Shown here: piece after piece, positions 34,697 to 44,500 of the stretch
Position numbering within the stretch: position 1 is the stretch's first letter
How the letters are laid out: the number at the start of each line of letters is the position of its first letter
NCBI RefSeq assembly: GCF_003967535.1
Contig: NZ_BIFR01000002.1
Coordinates: 1,488,001 to 1,552,000 of the forward strand
Length of the DNA: 64,000 nt
Reading direction: 5' to 3'
From: Tengunoibacter tsumagoiensis
GTDB taxonomy: Bacteria > Chloroflexota > Ktedonobacteria > Ktedonobacterales > Ktedonobacteraceae
Notes under the pieces: generated by a model
Seen by the model: the letters and a program-made list of their open reading frames with translations, nothing else
What the model was told of the DNA's origin: nothing
Databases searched by the model: none
Position numbers and translations under genes: made by a program

Positions 34697-35920
34697 TCAG
34701 AAGCGAAGCTGCACCCAGGCGTTGTTCACCAGGCGAGAGACCGTATTATCTAATCCTATTGACCAAACCGTTCCATCAGAGGCCACGCTGACCTGTTTCC
34801 CTGTGCCGGGCATTGCCGTCGTCCAGCTCGTCCCTGAGGCTGCGAGCTTATAGTATTGGCTATTATTCCCTATTCCCCACACATTTGTTGTAGATCCACA
34901 GGAAAGCTGGAGAAATGTCCACCCGGTCGCGCTGCTCACCGACCAATCCCAGGTGCTACCAGTGTAGCGCGCAGGCATACCACGGTTATCACACCACCAG
35001 GTCGTTCCATCAGCAGCGGTCGTGATCAGCGGTCCCCCCGCAGCCCCCGCTCCAGGGAGATAAACGATCTTCGTCCAGCCGCTTCCAGTGTTCTGATAGC
35101 AGAAGTAATCTGTCCCTACAGCCCACAGGTTGCTTGCCGATCCACAGGAAAGAGAAACAAAGGCAACGGGACCAGCAGCCAATTTCGTCCAGGTCTGGGT
35201 ACTGGTAAAGCCGTACTGCCAGATAGCCCCGGAGGAGTCGAGTCCGTAGACCGTGTAATCCGATGCGATGCTTACCTGTTTCATCTGCTGGCCGGTGACC
35301 GAGTACTGAGACCAGGTGTTCCCATCATCAGAGTTGAACCAGTAGACATTGTTTGAGGCATCCACCCCAAGGACGTTTTTGGAGTCCGCAACCGAGATCT
35401 GAGCGAGGGAGATGGGTTGGGGAGAGGGAACACCCACACCCGCCATATTTCCAGCGGGCGAGTAACGACACACCAGATAATCTTGTCCAGTGGTACTGTC
35501 GGTGGCAAACCCACATCCAACGCTGGTGGTAGTTCTCCAGATCATCTGGCTATAGTGACCAACTGTTCCCCCATCTTTGGAGACATCAGGATAAATACCA
35601 GGCTTGAACTGCGCCTGTTCAGACCGTCCTCCAGGAGCAGGTGGTGAAGGAATGACAAGCTTTCCCCATTCATCAACCATCTGCCCTGGCGTCATGCTTC
35701 CTGTCGTTGCACTCGCAATATTCTCTCCCAGACCCGGCCTGTCGCTCGCGTTACTATGCTGGAGCTTGTGGGCCGTACTCGCCAAATAATCGGCCCAGGT
35801 TTGCGCCCCGCTCGCCAGGGTGCTGTCCCAGGTCAGGTTGGGGTTATTGACTGCTGGATCTGACCGATACGTGTTATGAGTCGTGACAATCGCCTGCTGA
35901 TCCTGTGAATTAAGTGCCAT
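34697..35920 (-). CDS. CAP (SCP/PR-1) domain protein with tectonin-like propeller
   Basis: The 407-residue protein has a bacterial CAP domain at about 8-160: AIVTTHNTYRSDPAV, LTWDSTLASGAQTWADYLA, a GENIAS motif, GHYSQMIWRTTTSVGCG and YLVCRYSP. The His/Glu/His/Glu cavity residues are recognisable. Tectonin-type propeller repeats follow to the end (IAQYG/LWAVG, NVWGIGNN, TVWSIGLDNTV). The pairing suggests an external glycan- or lipid-binding protein. AAGGAGAACTACG before ATG 35920 fixes the start, yet this form has no signal peptide. Upstream in-frame codons to 36025 do not give a good one either. Export route unknown. Confidence 0.82.
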   Translation of the reverse strand: MALNSQDQQAIVTTHNTYRSDPAVNNPNLTWDSTLASGAQTWADYLASTAHKLQHSNASDRPGLGENIASATTGSMTPGQMVDEWGKLVIPSPPAPGGRSEQAQFKPGIYPDVSKDGGTVGHYSQMIWRTTTSVGCGFATDSTTGQDYLVCRYSPAGNMAGVGVPSPQPISLAQISVADSKNVLGVDASNNVYWFNSDDGNTWSQYSVTGQQMKQVSIASDYTVYGLDSSGAIWQYGFTSTQTWTKLAAGPVAFVSLSCGSASNLWAVGTDYFCYQNTGSGWTKIVYLPGAGAAGGPLITTAADGTTWWCDNRGMPARYTGSTWDWSVSSATGWTFLQLSCGSTTNVWGIGNNSQYYKLAASGTSWTTAMPGTGKQVSVASDGTVWSIGLDNTVSRLVNNAWVQLRF

Positions 35921-36245
35921 CGTAGTTCTCCTTCTCATGATGAGCCTGTAATCAAAAAAGCTGTACAGGGAGATGCTCTCAGTGGCCATGATACAAGGAC
36001 AAGGAACACGCTCAGCATAACGCATAAAAAAAAGAATACAAGGAATCTAGAGGTGAGGCCAGTTTGATTGGTTTTAAGATCATATCATGATCTAGCAAAC
36101 CATGAGGGCGTAAGAAGAGAAAAGAAGTAACCTCAACCAAAGTATAGCCGCAGTGATAGTATTTGTCAAGGCATATTTTGCTCGATAAGAGAGAAAAAGT
36201 GTTTGCTCTCGATTTCCACTCGGCGCAATTTTCCTACTTCTTGCG

Positions 36246-36290
36246 AGATCTGGCTCATGTAGATCTGGCTCATGTAGATCTGGCTCATGT
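36246..36290. repeat. Three tandem copies of a 15-bp unit
   Basis: AGATCTGGCTCATGT occurs three times in exact tandem, just after the stop of the RNA methyltransferase gene and in the upstream region of the CAP gene. Confidence 0.85.
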
Positions 36291-36315
36291 TCATAATAAT
36301 CTCAAATAACGTGAG

Positions 36316-37170
36316 TTATGATTGCTGAAGGCGGCGTTGACGATTGATCTCGTATAACAAAATAGAGGTTGCGCAGGCAACGTTCAGCGAGGAGGCCGAA
36401 CCAGCGATGGGAATGCTCACAATAGTATCACACCATTCTCGATAAGCTGCACTCATGCCCCAGGTTTCGTTCCCAACGACGAGTACGGTAGGTTGCGTAA
36501 AATCATATTCGGTGAGCTCACAGTCTCCTTTTTCGTCGCTTCCAACAACACGTATACGTATACCTTTTTCTGATTGCTGTCGAAGAGTCTCAATCCAGGG
36601 CACCAGCTCTTTTTGAGAGGGAAGACGGACAACGGGGATGGCAAAGAAAGAGCCCGTGGTCGCACTGATGGTCTCGGGATCATAGAGATCTACGCTATGG
36701 CCTGTAATCACAATACCATCCACATGCAAGGCATCACACGAACGAATGATTGTGCCAAGATTCCCTGGGCTGGCAGGGCGATCAAAGACGACGACCAGGA
36801 GATCCTCTTTTTTGGAGGGGATACGGCTTAGATCATCATCGGGCATGGTGACCAGGGCAATCAGTTCAGATGGTTCAGCCTTCTGGCTGAGCCTGGCATG
36901 AAGATGGGCAGGCAGTTCATAATGAGTCTCGGCAGTTGATGTCCGTAAGATATTTTTAGCCCAATCTGAGAGGGGAGTATCACGTGCATAGAGAAATGCA
37001 CGAATAGGCCAGTGATACTGCAATGCCTGATTGATAGGGCGAACACCCTCGACAAAAAATTCACGATGACGAAGCCGCTTTTCGCGCTTCCGTTTCAGTG
37101 TATCTGCATATTGAAAATCATTATTTTCTGAATATATCTTCACGATACGTGGTGCTATAATTTTTGGCAT
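36316..37170 (-). CDS. TrmH/SpoU-family RNA 2'-O-methyltransferase
   Basis: The protein has about 284 residues. The N-terminal substrate-binding domain has RLRHREFFVEGVRPINQAL. The SPOUT knot has motif 1 (RPASPGNLGTIIRSCDAL), motif 2 (VVGNETWGMS) and motif 3 (IPIAGSASSLNVACATSILL). These bind SAM in the trefoil knot and methylate a ribose 2'-OH of rRNA or tRNA. The exact site cannot be assigned. GGAG lies 10 bases before the chosen ATG; ATG 37191 is an alternative. Soluble. Confidence 0.9.
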   Translation of the reverse strand: MPKIIAPRIVKIYSENNDFQYADTLKRKREKRLRHREFFVEGVRPINQALQYHWPIRAFLYARDTPLSDWAKNILRTSTAETHYELPAHLHARLSQKAEPSELIALVTMPDDDLSRIPSKKEDLLVVVFDRPASPGNLGTIIRSCDALHVDGIVITGHSVDLYDPETISATTGSFFAIPVVRLPSQKELVPWIETLRQQSEKGIRIRVVGSDEKGDCELTEYDFTQPTVLVVGNETWGMSAAYREWCDTIVSIPIAGSASSLNVACATSILLYEINRQRRLQQS

Positions 37171-37289
37171 AGAATAAATCTCCATCTTCATCTACTTGTC
37201 GGCTTACGGGCGGGGCGGTTCAATCTTACCATATTTTCTTCCAGGAGGAAATGGCATGAGACATAAAGTATTGTATTAGTAAAAATGTT

Positions 37290-37425
37290 TGTAACTATTC
37301 AGAATGATGATGTAAAGAACTCATTTCACGGGGTTTTTTACTGCATTTTCAATTATGCCAATCACAAGAAGAGCGAAAAGCACATACGTTATGTACCTTC
37401 GAGGTAGCCTTTCTGAATAGTTACA
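37290..37425. mobile_element. MITE-like element with ends related to the IS66 element
   Basis: A 136-bp non-coding segment is bounded by perfect 15-bp inverted repeats TGTAACTATTCAGAA. The IS66-type element at 47.5 kb carries GTAACTGTTCAGAA at its ends, differing by one base. The segment has no ORF. It fits a non-autonomous derivative that a related transposase could move. No target-site duplication was identified. Confidence 0.6.
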
Positions 37426-37467
37426 TAAAATCTTAATAGAACAAATTGCTTTGTGAGTGTTTATCTC

Positions 37468-37847
37468 GATTTTTACAGTGATCCTGGTCTCACCTCCTGT
37501 CGGCCCTCAGCTTCCACAATCCAGCGGCATTCCAAGTCGATCCATCGACCATTACACCTGAGCAAATTGCAGCCAGCAAAGCAAATACGAAGACGCTCTA
37601 TGTGTATGATAGCGAGAGGTTGGGTAGTGACCCAAAGCTACAGCGTCGCCTCAGGCATGTGAAAATCCCCGTTCTCGTTGCCTGGGGAGAAAGCGATCAC
37701 GTGGCAGCTCTTGAATATGGTCGTGTCTATGCCCAATCGTTCCCCAACGCTCGCTTCGAACCGATCCTCGAAGCTGGCCACCTTCCGCTAGAGCAGCTTT
37801 CTCAGGCTATATATGGTCGATTCCCATGTTTCGCGCCGATTTTCTGA
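37468..37847 (+). pseudogene. C-terminal fragment of an alpha/beta hydrolase
   Basis: One frame encodes LLSALSFHNPAAFQVDPSTI, TPEQIAASKANTKTLYVYDS, then IPVLVAWGESDHVAALEYG and EAGHLPLEQ. This is the usual tail of an alpha/beta hydrolase with the acid in GESDH and the catalytic His in AGHLP. The front half with the nucleophile is missing and the frame has a stop just upstream. The last codons (GRFPCFAPIF) come from a dispersed repeat also found at 5.4 kb. Confidence 0.75.
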
Positions 37848-37887
37848 CATTCACCTTAAAAACCGACGAACATTCGCGCTATTTACC
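37816..37887 (+). repeat. Dispersed repeat, copy B
   Basis: This matches 5430-5505 in inverted orientation. It overlaps the last codons of the hydrolase fragment and, on the other strand, the last codons (NSANVRRFLR) of the membrane-protein gene. Confidence 0.55.
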
Positions 37888-38501
37888 AGATGTCCCTGAG
37901 GAGTAGGAAGAGGATAGTGAGAAGGCTTGATCGGATGAATGGTCAGAAAAAAGAAAGGATCAGTAGGATCACAAAGCACGGTAAAAGGAGCTTCAGGTTT
38001 GAAGTATTCCAATTGGCGTAGGCATTCTTCAGATAACTCTTTATGATCATAAGAGTGTCGTTCGCGGCAAACATCAGAAGGAAGCTTTTTCCAGATAGAA
38101 ATAGGGGTTGAACTGATAGGATGAGACCAACTCAGCTCGAAGCACAGAGAGGGGTATTCGTCTCCTGATGGAGTAACGTGCCGCTTCACGTCGTATCGAG
38201 TAATTGTTGCTTTGCTTTCAATTCCATAGCGTGAAAGCCATGCATGTTTGAGTGCAAAGGTAGTAGTGATATACCGTGTCAGAACGAAAGCGACCAGTAT
38301 GTATGTCACCATCCAGCTGAAAAGCCAGAGACCTACAAAGAGACCTACACTTATTACTGTCTGGAAGACTGGAATCATCAAATAGATGACAAAAGGAACA
38401 AACAGAGCCGCCAGAAAGAAGATAGCGTAACAGCCTGTGCCTACAACCATGATCTTCTCGCGCCGCCGAATCCGTTGCTTGTCTTGCTGCTGTGTCTCCA
38501 T
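37851..38501 (-). CDS. Two-helix membrane protein, DUF3592-like
   Basis: The 216-residue protein has a short basic N-terminus and two transmembrane helices at about 20-45 and 55-80. A soluble beta-rich domain follows (SKATITRYDVKRHVTPSGDE, CFELSWSHP, FTVLCDPTDP). The layout and the VxYDPxxP-like CDPTDP segment resemble DUF3592-type proteins. No reaction is known. AAAGG nine bases before ATG supports the start. The last ten codons lie in a dispersed repeat, so its C-terminus may have been replaced. Confidence 0.6.
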   Translation of the reverse strand: METQQQDKQRIRRREKIMVVGTGCYAIFFLAALFVPFVIYLMIPVFQTVISVGLFVGLWLFSWMVTYILVAFVLTRYITTTFALKHAWLSRYGIESKATITRYDVKRHVTPSGDEYPSLCFELSWSHPISSTPISIWKKLPSDVCRERHSYDHKELSEECLRQLEYFKPEAPFTVLCDPTDPFFFLTIHPIKPSHYPLPTPQGHLVNSANVRRFLR

Positions 38502-38719
38502 GAGCATCCTTTTTCTTCACATGGTAGTCTAGCTTCAAGTATAACTTGAAGCTCGCACATTTGCAAGGCTTTTCAGTAACTACTCAGGTAGAAGCTAGAA
38601 TGCAGGAGAGAGGGAGCGGCCAAAATACTTTTATTATGCATACATGCTACGAGGAAGATCAAAATAAAAATCTTCAACAGGAGAGAAGTGGCATTATGAT
38701 GGTTGAGGTGAGAGAAAAA

Positions 38720-38766
38720 TTGGAGAATGTGCGCTATAAATGTTACTAATAGCGCACATTCTCCAA
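38720..38766 (-). terminator. Rho-independent terminator of the glycosyltransferase gene
   Basis: A perfect 18-bp stem (TTGGAGAATGTGCGCTAT and its complement) with an 11-base loop is followed on the minus strand by TTTTTCTC. It lies 11 bases after the gene stop. Confidence 0.85.
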
Positions 38767-38777
38767 GTGTCAAAGGT

Positions 38778-39986
38778 CTATGAATGTTTTGCATGTGTCC
38801 GGGTAAACTGAATGATTGCATCGACTGCACGTTGATAGCCACCATCCGCCTGAACAATGTTTTGCACATGATGGGCTTGTTCCTGATAGGATGAATTATC
38901 GGCTACACTCTCTACAGCCTGGCGCAGAGCCGAAGCGGTAAGCGTATTTTTATCTAATTGCACACCCAGGCCCAGCTCTACGGCTCGCAGGGCATGCATA
39001 TATTGCTCTGGTTGTTGGGGAATCAGGACCATTGGCACACCAAAGAAAAGGCTCTCCATAATACTGTTGGTTCCAGCATGGGTCACAAAGAGCCGTGTGC
39101 GCGGCAAGATCTCGAGTTGAGGGACAGAGGGCGCGAGGATAAAGTTTGATGGAACGGGTTCGAGCTGTGCGCGATCCGTATGTCTTCCAATTGGAAGTAC
39201 GACCTGCCATGGCTGGTCTCCAAAGGCTTCAAAGCAGAGCTTATAAAACGCTGGTTGATTGGTCATAATACTTCCCAGGGAGATATAGAGAAGAGGGCGG
39301 TTCCGATCGAGCTGATCAAATGGAAAATCGCTTTCCTGGTGGCGAGGGAGAATAGAGGTGCCAATGAAGAGGTAGCGATCATCAAACGTCTCTTGTAGCG
39401 GTTGAAAAATGCTGGACATGACGATGATATTGAGTGGCTCAACCACCGCAGTCAAGCGGAGGAGCTCAGCCTGAGGACTGGATGGTGAGCTATCATGTTC
39501 TGCGTTCGCACCGCTCAACTTCGAAAATTCCTCAAGAATAGCTGCGCCCTGCAATCTTGTACGCATATCTCGAAATGCGTCGAAATGGTCATTCGAGGCG
39601 TAAGTGGCACGTGTGCTAATCGCCGGGACGGCAAGTTCCTCTGCAACTCCTTTTGCCCAGGAGCACATATAGCCGTAAATGATGACATCAGGGCGCTCAG
39701 CTCTGAGACGATCGATAATCTGAGGTCCAACCGTCTCTTTATCCGCGAGAATCGTCCTGATGATTCCTCCTCCTTTTTCTGTATCTGCAAAGCCCTTCGT
39801 CCATGCATGACCAATTCTGGACACGTAGGGCTGAAAAGTAGCGCCAGTTGCTTCAACGGTTGCACGAAATTCCTCTGGCAGATAATAGCTTACCGCGTGA
39901 CCCCGAGCGACTAACTCCTGTACAATTGCAAGCGTTGGGTTCACATGTCCCCATGCTGGAACATTAAAAAACGCATATGTTGCCAT
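38778..39986 (-). CDS. MGT-type family 1 glycosyltransferase
   Basis: The 402-residue GT-B enzyme has an N-terminal acceptor domain (FFNVPAWGHVNPTLAIVQEL, with the catalytic His in WGHVNP). The C-terminal donor domain has YISLGSI and the PSPG-like motif LFVTHAGTNSIMESLFFGVP, then PQQPEQYMHA. Members of this macrolide/UDP-glucuronosyltransferase-like group move sugars onto small hydrophobic molecules, often antibiotics, for self-protection. Donor and acceptor are unknown. Soluble. It stands alone with its own strong terminator. Confidence 0.9.
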   Translation of the reverse strand: MATYAFFNVPAWGHVNPTLAIVQELVARGHAVSYYLPEEFRATVEATGATFQPYVSRIGHAWTKGFADTEKGGGIIRTILADKETVGPQIIDRLRAERPDVIIYGYMCSWAKGVAEELAVPAISTRATYASNDHFDAFRDMRTRLQGAAILEEFSKLSGANAEHDSSPSSPQAELLRLTAVVEPLNIIVMSSIFQPLQETFDDRYLFIGTSILPRHQESDFPFDQLDRNRPLLYISLGSIMTNQPAFYKLCFEAFGDQPWQVVLPIGRHTDRAQLEPVPSNFILAPSVPQLEILPRTRLFVTHAGTNSIMESLFFGVPMVLIPQQPEQYMHALRAVELGLGVQLDKNTLTASALRQAVESVADNSSYQEQAHHVQNIVQADGGYQRAVDAIIQFTRTHAKHS

Positions 39987-40237
39987 AGAAACGTCTCACT
40001 TTCTCGTCTGAAGGTATGCATCTGGAGGTAGAAAAAATTGGCTGCATCAGTCACCAAAAAAAGGTCCGGAACATGCTTTTCTGCGGCGAAGAAGACTCTT
40101 TCTCAGCGAGGTCAGGAGTGAGACCACATTGTCTTTTTCTTTTGAATAGCAGCAACACACCGCTATTCTTATGAAGATTATACCCGCTAAAAGAGAAAAA
40201 ATGCTAGAGTTGTTTAATACTCCTTTTCCTTTTGCCC

Positions 40238-40399
40238 ATGGTCGCTGCAACACCGGACCTGGATCAAGCAAAACGCTCGATTCACAAAGTAGCTGAGATG
40301 AATGTGACGACACTTTGTCTGGGGCATGGAAAACCGCTGGTTGGTAATGCTGCGGTGGCTATTCGCGCCTTTGCTCACCGGACCGGGCTGCAACCTTAA
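40238..40399 (+). pseudogene. C-terminal scrap of an MBL-fold hydrolase
   Basis: The 53-codon frame reads TPDLDQAKRSIHKVAEMNVT, then TLCLGHGKPLVGNAAVAIRAFA. This is the typical last helix pair and GHG-PL motif of a metallo-beta-lactamase-fold protein. The metal-binding HxHxDH part is absent upstream. A decayed relic. Confidence 0.65.
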
Positions 40400-40411
40400 C
40401 CTCAGGTTCTG

Positions 40412-40437
40412 GAATCGTGGCGAGGCGACGCCACGAT
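40412..40437. repeat. Short stem-loop
   Basis: ATCGTGGCG pairs perfectly with CGCCACGAT across about six bases, soon after the MBL scrap. No T-tract. Confidence 0.4.
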
Positions 40438-40539
40438 CGGCGACGAGGCATTTTGCCGCTCGTCAGCCTGCCGAAACCTCGACAACAAGTACCACATCAC
40501 ATACCAGTCAACCGTGCTCCAGTGGGTATGGAAATCGTC

Positions 40540-40582
40540 AAAGGGAATTGCGACTAAGGGTGATTAGTTGCAATTCCCTTTT
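40540..40582. terminator. Bidirectional terminator
   Basis: AAGGGAATTGC pairs with GCAATTCCCTT, followed by TTCTTTTC on the plus strand and TTTGACG on the minus strand. It overlaps the last codons of the RibD-like gene. Confidence 0.65.
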
Positions 40583-41120
40583 CTTTTCGCTGTGGCTCGT
40601 ATGTGAGTACTACAACACCTGAGCTGAATGTGTGTGACTGCGCAAGGGTAAATTCCTTTTGCGGGCCCTCACCAGAAAAAAGCCGCTTCCCGGTTCCTAC
40701 TACAATGGGAAAGATCATGAGACGGTATTCATCAATGAGATCCTCTTGCATGAGCGAGCGAATGAGTTCACTACTCCCAAAGATCAGTATGTCCTGACCA
40801 GGCTCCTGTTTCAATCTGGTCACTTCCTCTGCAACCTTATCCTTCATAAAGGTAGCGTTCCACTCGGCTTCCTGCAATGTGCTGGTTGGAACATACTTTG
40901 GCATCCTGTTTATTCTTTCACCATATGCACCAGAAGCTCCAGGCCAGGCAGCTGCCAACAGCTGATAGGTTACGCGCCCCAGCAAAAGTGCATCGCTGGC
41001 AAAAAGCTCATCCAATTTATACGTTTGCGATTCCTCACTCCTAAATGGAACAGTCCACAGATGTTGATTTTCAACCACACCATCCAGAGTCATGAGCATC
41101 GAAGCAACTAATTTTCTCAC
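40554..41120 (-). CDS. RibD C-terminal / dihydrofolate-reductase-like reductase
   Basis: The 188-residue protein has the DHFR-like RibD fold: KLVASMLMTLDGVVENQ, a LLLGRVTYQLLAAAWP segment that binds the nicotinamide cofactor, GQDILIFGSSELIRSLMQ, and the closing LIDEYRLMIFPIVVGTGKRL. It is a single domain without the deaminase part of riboflavin-pathway RibD, so a general NADPH-dependent reductase of unknown substrate is likely. The GTG at 41120 has AGGAG six bases upstream; the ATG at 41141 has no ribosome-binding site. Confidence 0.87.
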   Translation of the reverse strand: MRKLVASMLMTLDGVVENQHLWTVPFRSEESQTYKLDELFASDALLLGRVTYQLLAAAWPGASGAYGERINRMPKYVPTSTLQEAEWNATFMKDKVAEEVTRLKQEPGQDILIFGSSELIRSLMQEDLIDEYRLMIFPIVVGTGKRLFSGEGPQKEFTLAQSHTFSSGVVVLTYEPQRKEKGIATNHP

Positions 41121-41562
41121 GTTTTTCTCCTGAAATACCATCTATCATTACACAGAGTAACTATTTGCACCAGGCTCCTATTCTCACGTAGCCAATCAAA
41201 AACGGTAACAATGGTTGCAGCGTACGAAGAAGCGAATACAGTGTGCTTTGTGATCGATTTTTTACCGTAATCCCCTCTCCATGATTCATGGTAATAAACA
41301 AAAGCTCATTGCCCACATAGTTAAACTAACGTTAGTTTTAGATGAGAGCCTCATCATCATGTTTTTCATCCGCTCCCGCTCCGTCGCTCTCCGTTCTGAA
41401 GATAGCCAATAAGATTAAAAGCGCACCGCCCTCAGCGGTCTGTTCGTCTTACTAGAAAGATCTGGAGGGGGCTCCCCTCCTTTTTGCCACATATAGCTCG
41501 ATGTATGATATACTTGGGGTGAGTGTGCGCAACGAACGAAGGTGAGGTTCCCAAAAAAAGGC
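41121..41562. other. Intergenic with an operator-like palindrome
   Basis: No gene. It contains a perfect 16-bp palindrome at 41323-41338 and the leader of the hybrid sensor gene. Confidence 0.5.
41323..41338. promoter_or_regulatory. TetR-type operator-like palindrome
   Basis: AAACTAACGTTAGTTT is a perfect 16-bp palindrome of the kind bound by TetR-family dimers. No TetR gene is in the window. It lies between the divergent reductase and sensor genes. Confidence 0.45.
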
Positions 41563-44500
41563 ATGAAGTATGACGACCAATCAGACAACTCTCTTGATGT
41601 AACAGCGCAAGCAACAAAGCACCTTTCCTCTCAGACTGATTTTCTTGCGGGAGGTGGTGAGATGGGAGCTCGAATACGTGCCAGGGACTGGTCATCCACG
41701 CCCCTTGGCCCTGTGGAGCATTGGCCACAAAGCTTGAAAACTATTGTTCGTATTATGCTCACCTCTCGTCAGCCAATCTGGGTTGGTTGGGGTCCTGACC
41801 TGATCAATCTTTATAACGATCCATATCGAGCGATTGTCGGTGGAAAACATCCTGAGGCGCTAGGGCAGCCAGTGAAAGTTGTCTGGTATGAGCTCTGGGA
41901 TGAGGTCGAGCCTCGTATCAAAACGGTCTTTGAAGAGAACCGTGGAACCTATGATGAGTCGCTTCTCCTCATTATGGAGCGTTATGGCTATCAAGAAGAG
42001 ACCTACTATACATTCTCGTACAGTCCCGTCCCGGGCGATCAGGGTGGTGTTGAGGGGATTATCTGTGCAAATACCGATGATACACAGCGCATTATTGGAG
42101 AACGGCAGATTGCCCTCTTGCGCACCCTGGCTGCTGAAACAACGGATGCTCGCACTGTAGCGAAGGCCTGTGCTCTGAGCGCACTGAGTCTGGCACAAAG
42201 TCCTGTAGATCTTCCCTTTGCCCTGATCTATCTGCTTGATCCTGAACAGAAGAGCGTCTCTCTAGCAGGGAGTTCCGGCCTCCCTCCTGGTCATCAGGCT
42301 GCACCTGAGCAGATAATGCTGAACGATTCTGTTATCTGGCCGTGTCAAGAGGTGATCCAGACGCAACAACCTCTCCTTATCGAGAACCTCTCACAGCTCG
42401 TTGCTGATCTGCCAACACATCCCTGGAATCGTGCACCTCATCAGGCCGCCCTGGTTCCTATCGCGCCTTCTGGGCAGATGGGACAGAGAGGAGTGCTTAT
42501 TGTAGGCTTGAATCCTTTCCGACGGTTTGATGATGGGTACGAAGGTTTTCTCAAGCTGGTCTCCGGACAGATCGCCGCCAGCATTGCCAGTGCTCAAGCC
42601 TATGAAGAGGAACGGAAACGAGCCGAAGCCCTCTCAGAGATTGATCGAGCCAAAACTCTTTTCTTCAGCAATATCAGCCATGAATTTCGTACGCCTCTGA
42701 CTCTGCTCCTGGGGCCGATTGAAGAGATGCGGAATAATCCAGATATCACGACACTGAATAAAGAACGCGTTGAGATTGCGCATCGCAATGCTCTGCGTCT
42801 CTTAAAGCTGGTCAATACGTTGCTCGATTTCTCACGTATTGAGGCGGGTCGTGTGCAGGCGAGATACGAACCCACAGATTTAGCGCACTATACCGCCGAA
42901 CTGGCCAGCAATTTCCGTTCAGCCATTGAGACCGCGGGGCTTAAACTTCAGCTACAGCTCCCTCCATTATCGGTTCCTATTGCCATTGATAAAGATATGT
43001 GGGAGAAAATCGTCTTTAATCTCCTCTCCAATGCCTTTAAATTTACGTTTGAGGGCTCAATTGAAGTTATCCTCACAGAACAAGCTGAAGAAGTGGAACT
43101 ACAGGTACGGGATACGGGGATTGGGATTGCGCATAAAGATCTTCCCTATGTCTTCGAACGTTTCCACCGTGTCGAAGGTGCAAAATCGCGCTCGATTGAA
43201 GGATCTGGCATTGGTCTCTCTCTCGTCCAGGAACTGGTCAAACTTCATCATGGGACAATTACGGTTGAGAGCATTGATGGACATGGAACTACCTTTACCG
43301 TCAAACTTCCCAAATGGCATCATGATCAGGATAGCAGCAGATCTCTCTTGCACTCTACCGCACTTGGTGCAACCCCCTATCTCCAGGAGATGATGCAGTG
43401 GTTGCCAGAAAACACCCTTGATCCCATTCCTGAAGAACCCGCTACAATGGAGCATATGCTGGTCTTCTCCGATCAACCGCGCATTGTCCTGGCTGACGAT
43501 AATGGGGATATGCGCGAGTATATCAAACGGCTCTTAGAATCTAGCTTTGAAGTAGAGGCTGTTACCAATGGAGCCCTGGCCCTTCAGGCAATCCAACGTC
43601 ATAAACCCGACTTAGTGCTTACAGACGTTATGATGCCAGAGATGAATGGCTTCCAACTTTTACAGGCGCTCAAAGAACATCCCGATACCTCTCGCATTCC
43701 CGTGATTCTGTTATCAGCACGCGCAGGAGAAGAAGCTATCATCGAAGGCGTCCAGGCTGGCGCAGATGACTACCTGGTCAAACCCTTCTCCGCTCGCGAA
43801 TTATTGGCCCGCGTGACAACTCAGATTAAAACAGTACGTACACGCTATGAAGCAGAAGAGCGCCTCTATGAGCTCTTTATGCATGTTCCCGCAGCCGTTG
43901 TCATTCTGCGCGGCCCAACGTATGTGGTTGAACTGGCCAATCCTACCACCCTCAAAATTTGGGGGAGAACAAGCGAGCAGGTCCTGCATGTTCCCCTCTT
44001 TGAAGCACTTCCTGAAGTACGCGGCCAGGGACTTGAGCCATTGTTGGAAGGGGTGATGACAACGGGCATTCCCTATACAGGAGAAGAGCTCAAAGTTGCC
44101 ATTGATCGCATGGGAACAGGAGTCCTGGAGGATACCTATTTTACCTTTGTGTATACTCCCCTGCGCGATGCCAATCAAGTCATTGAAGGGGTGATGGTCT
44201 TTGCCTATGAAGTAACTGACCAGGTGCTCGCGCGACGAAAAATAGAAGAGCTCTCACGACAAAAAGATGAATTTCTTGGCATTGCCAGCCATGAATTAAA
44301 GACTCCCATTACCAGCCTGAAGGCCTATACCCAATTACTTCAACGCCAATTTCAACGAGCTGGCGACGATCGAGCAGTCTCCCTTCTTCACAAAATGGAG
44401 TCTCAGGTAGATCGGTTAACGCACCTTATTGCCGATCTTCTCGACGTCACCAAGATCGAAAATGGCCATCTGCTCTTCTCAAAAACGACCTTTGATATGG

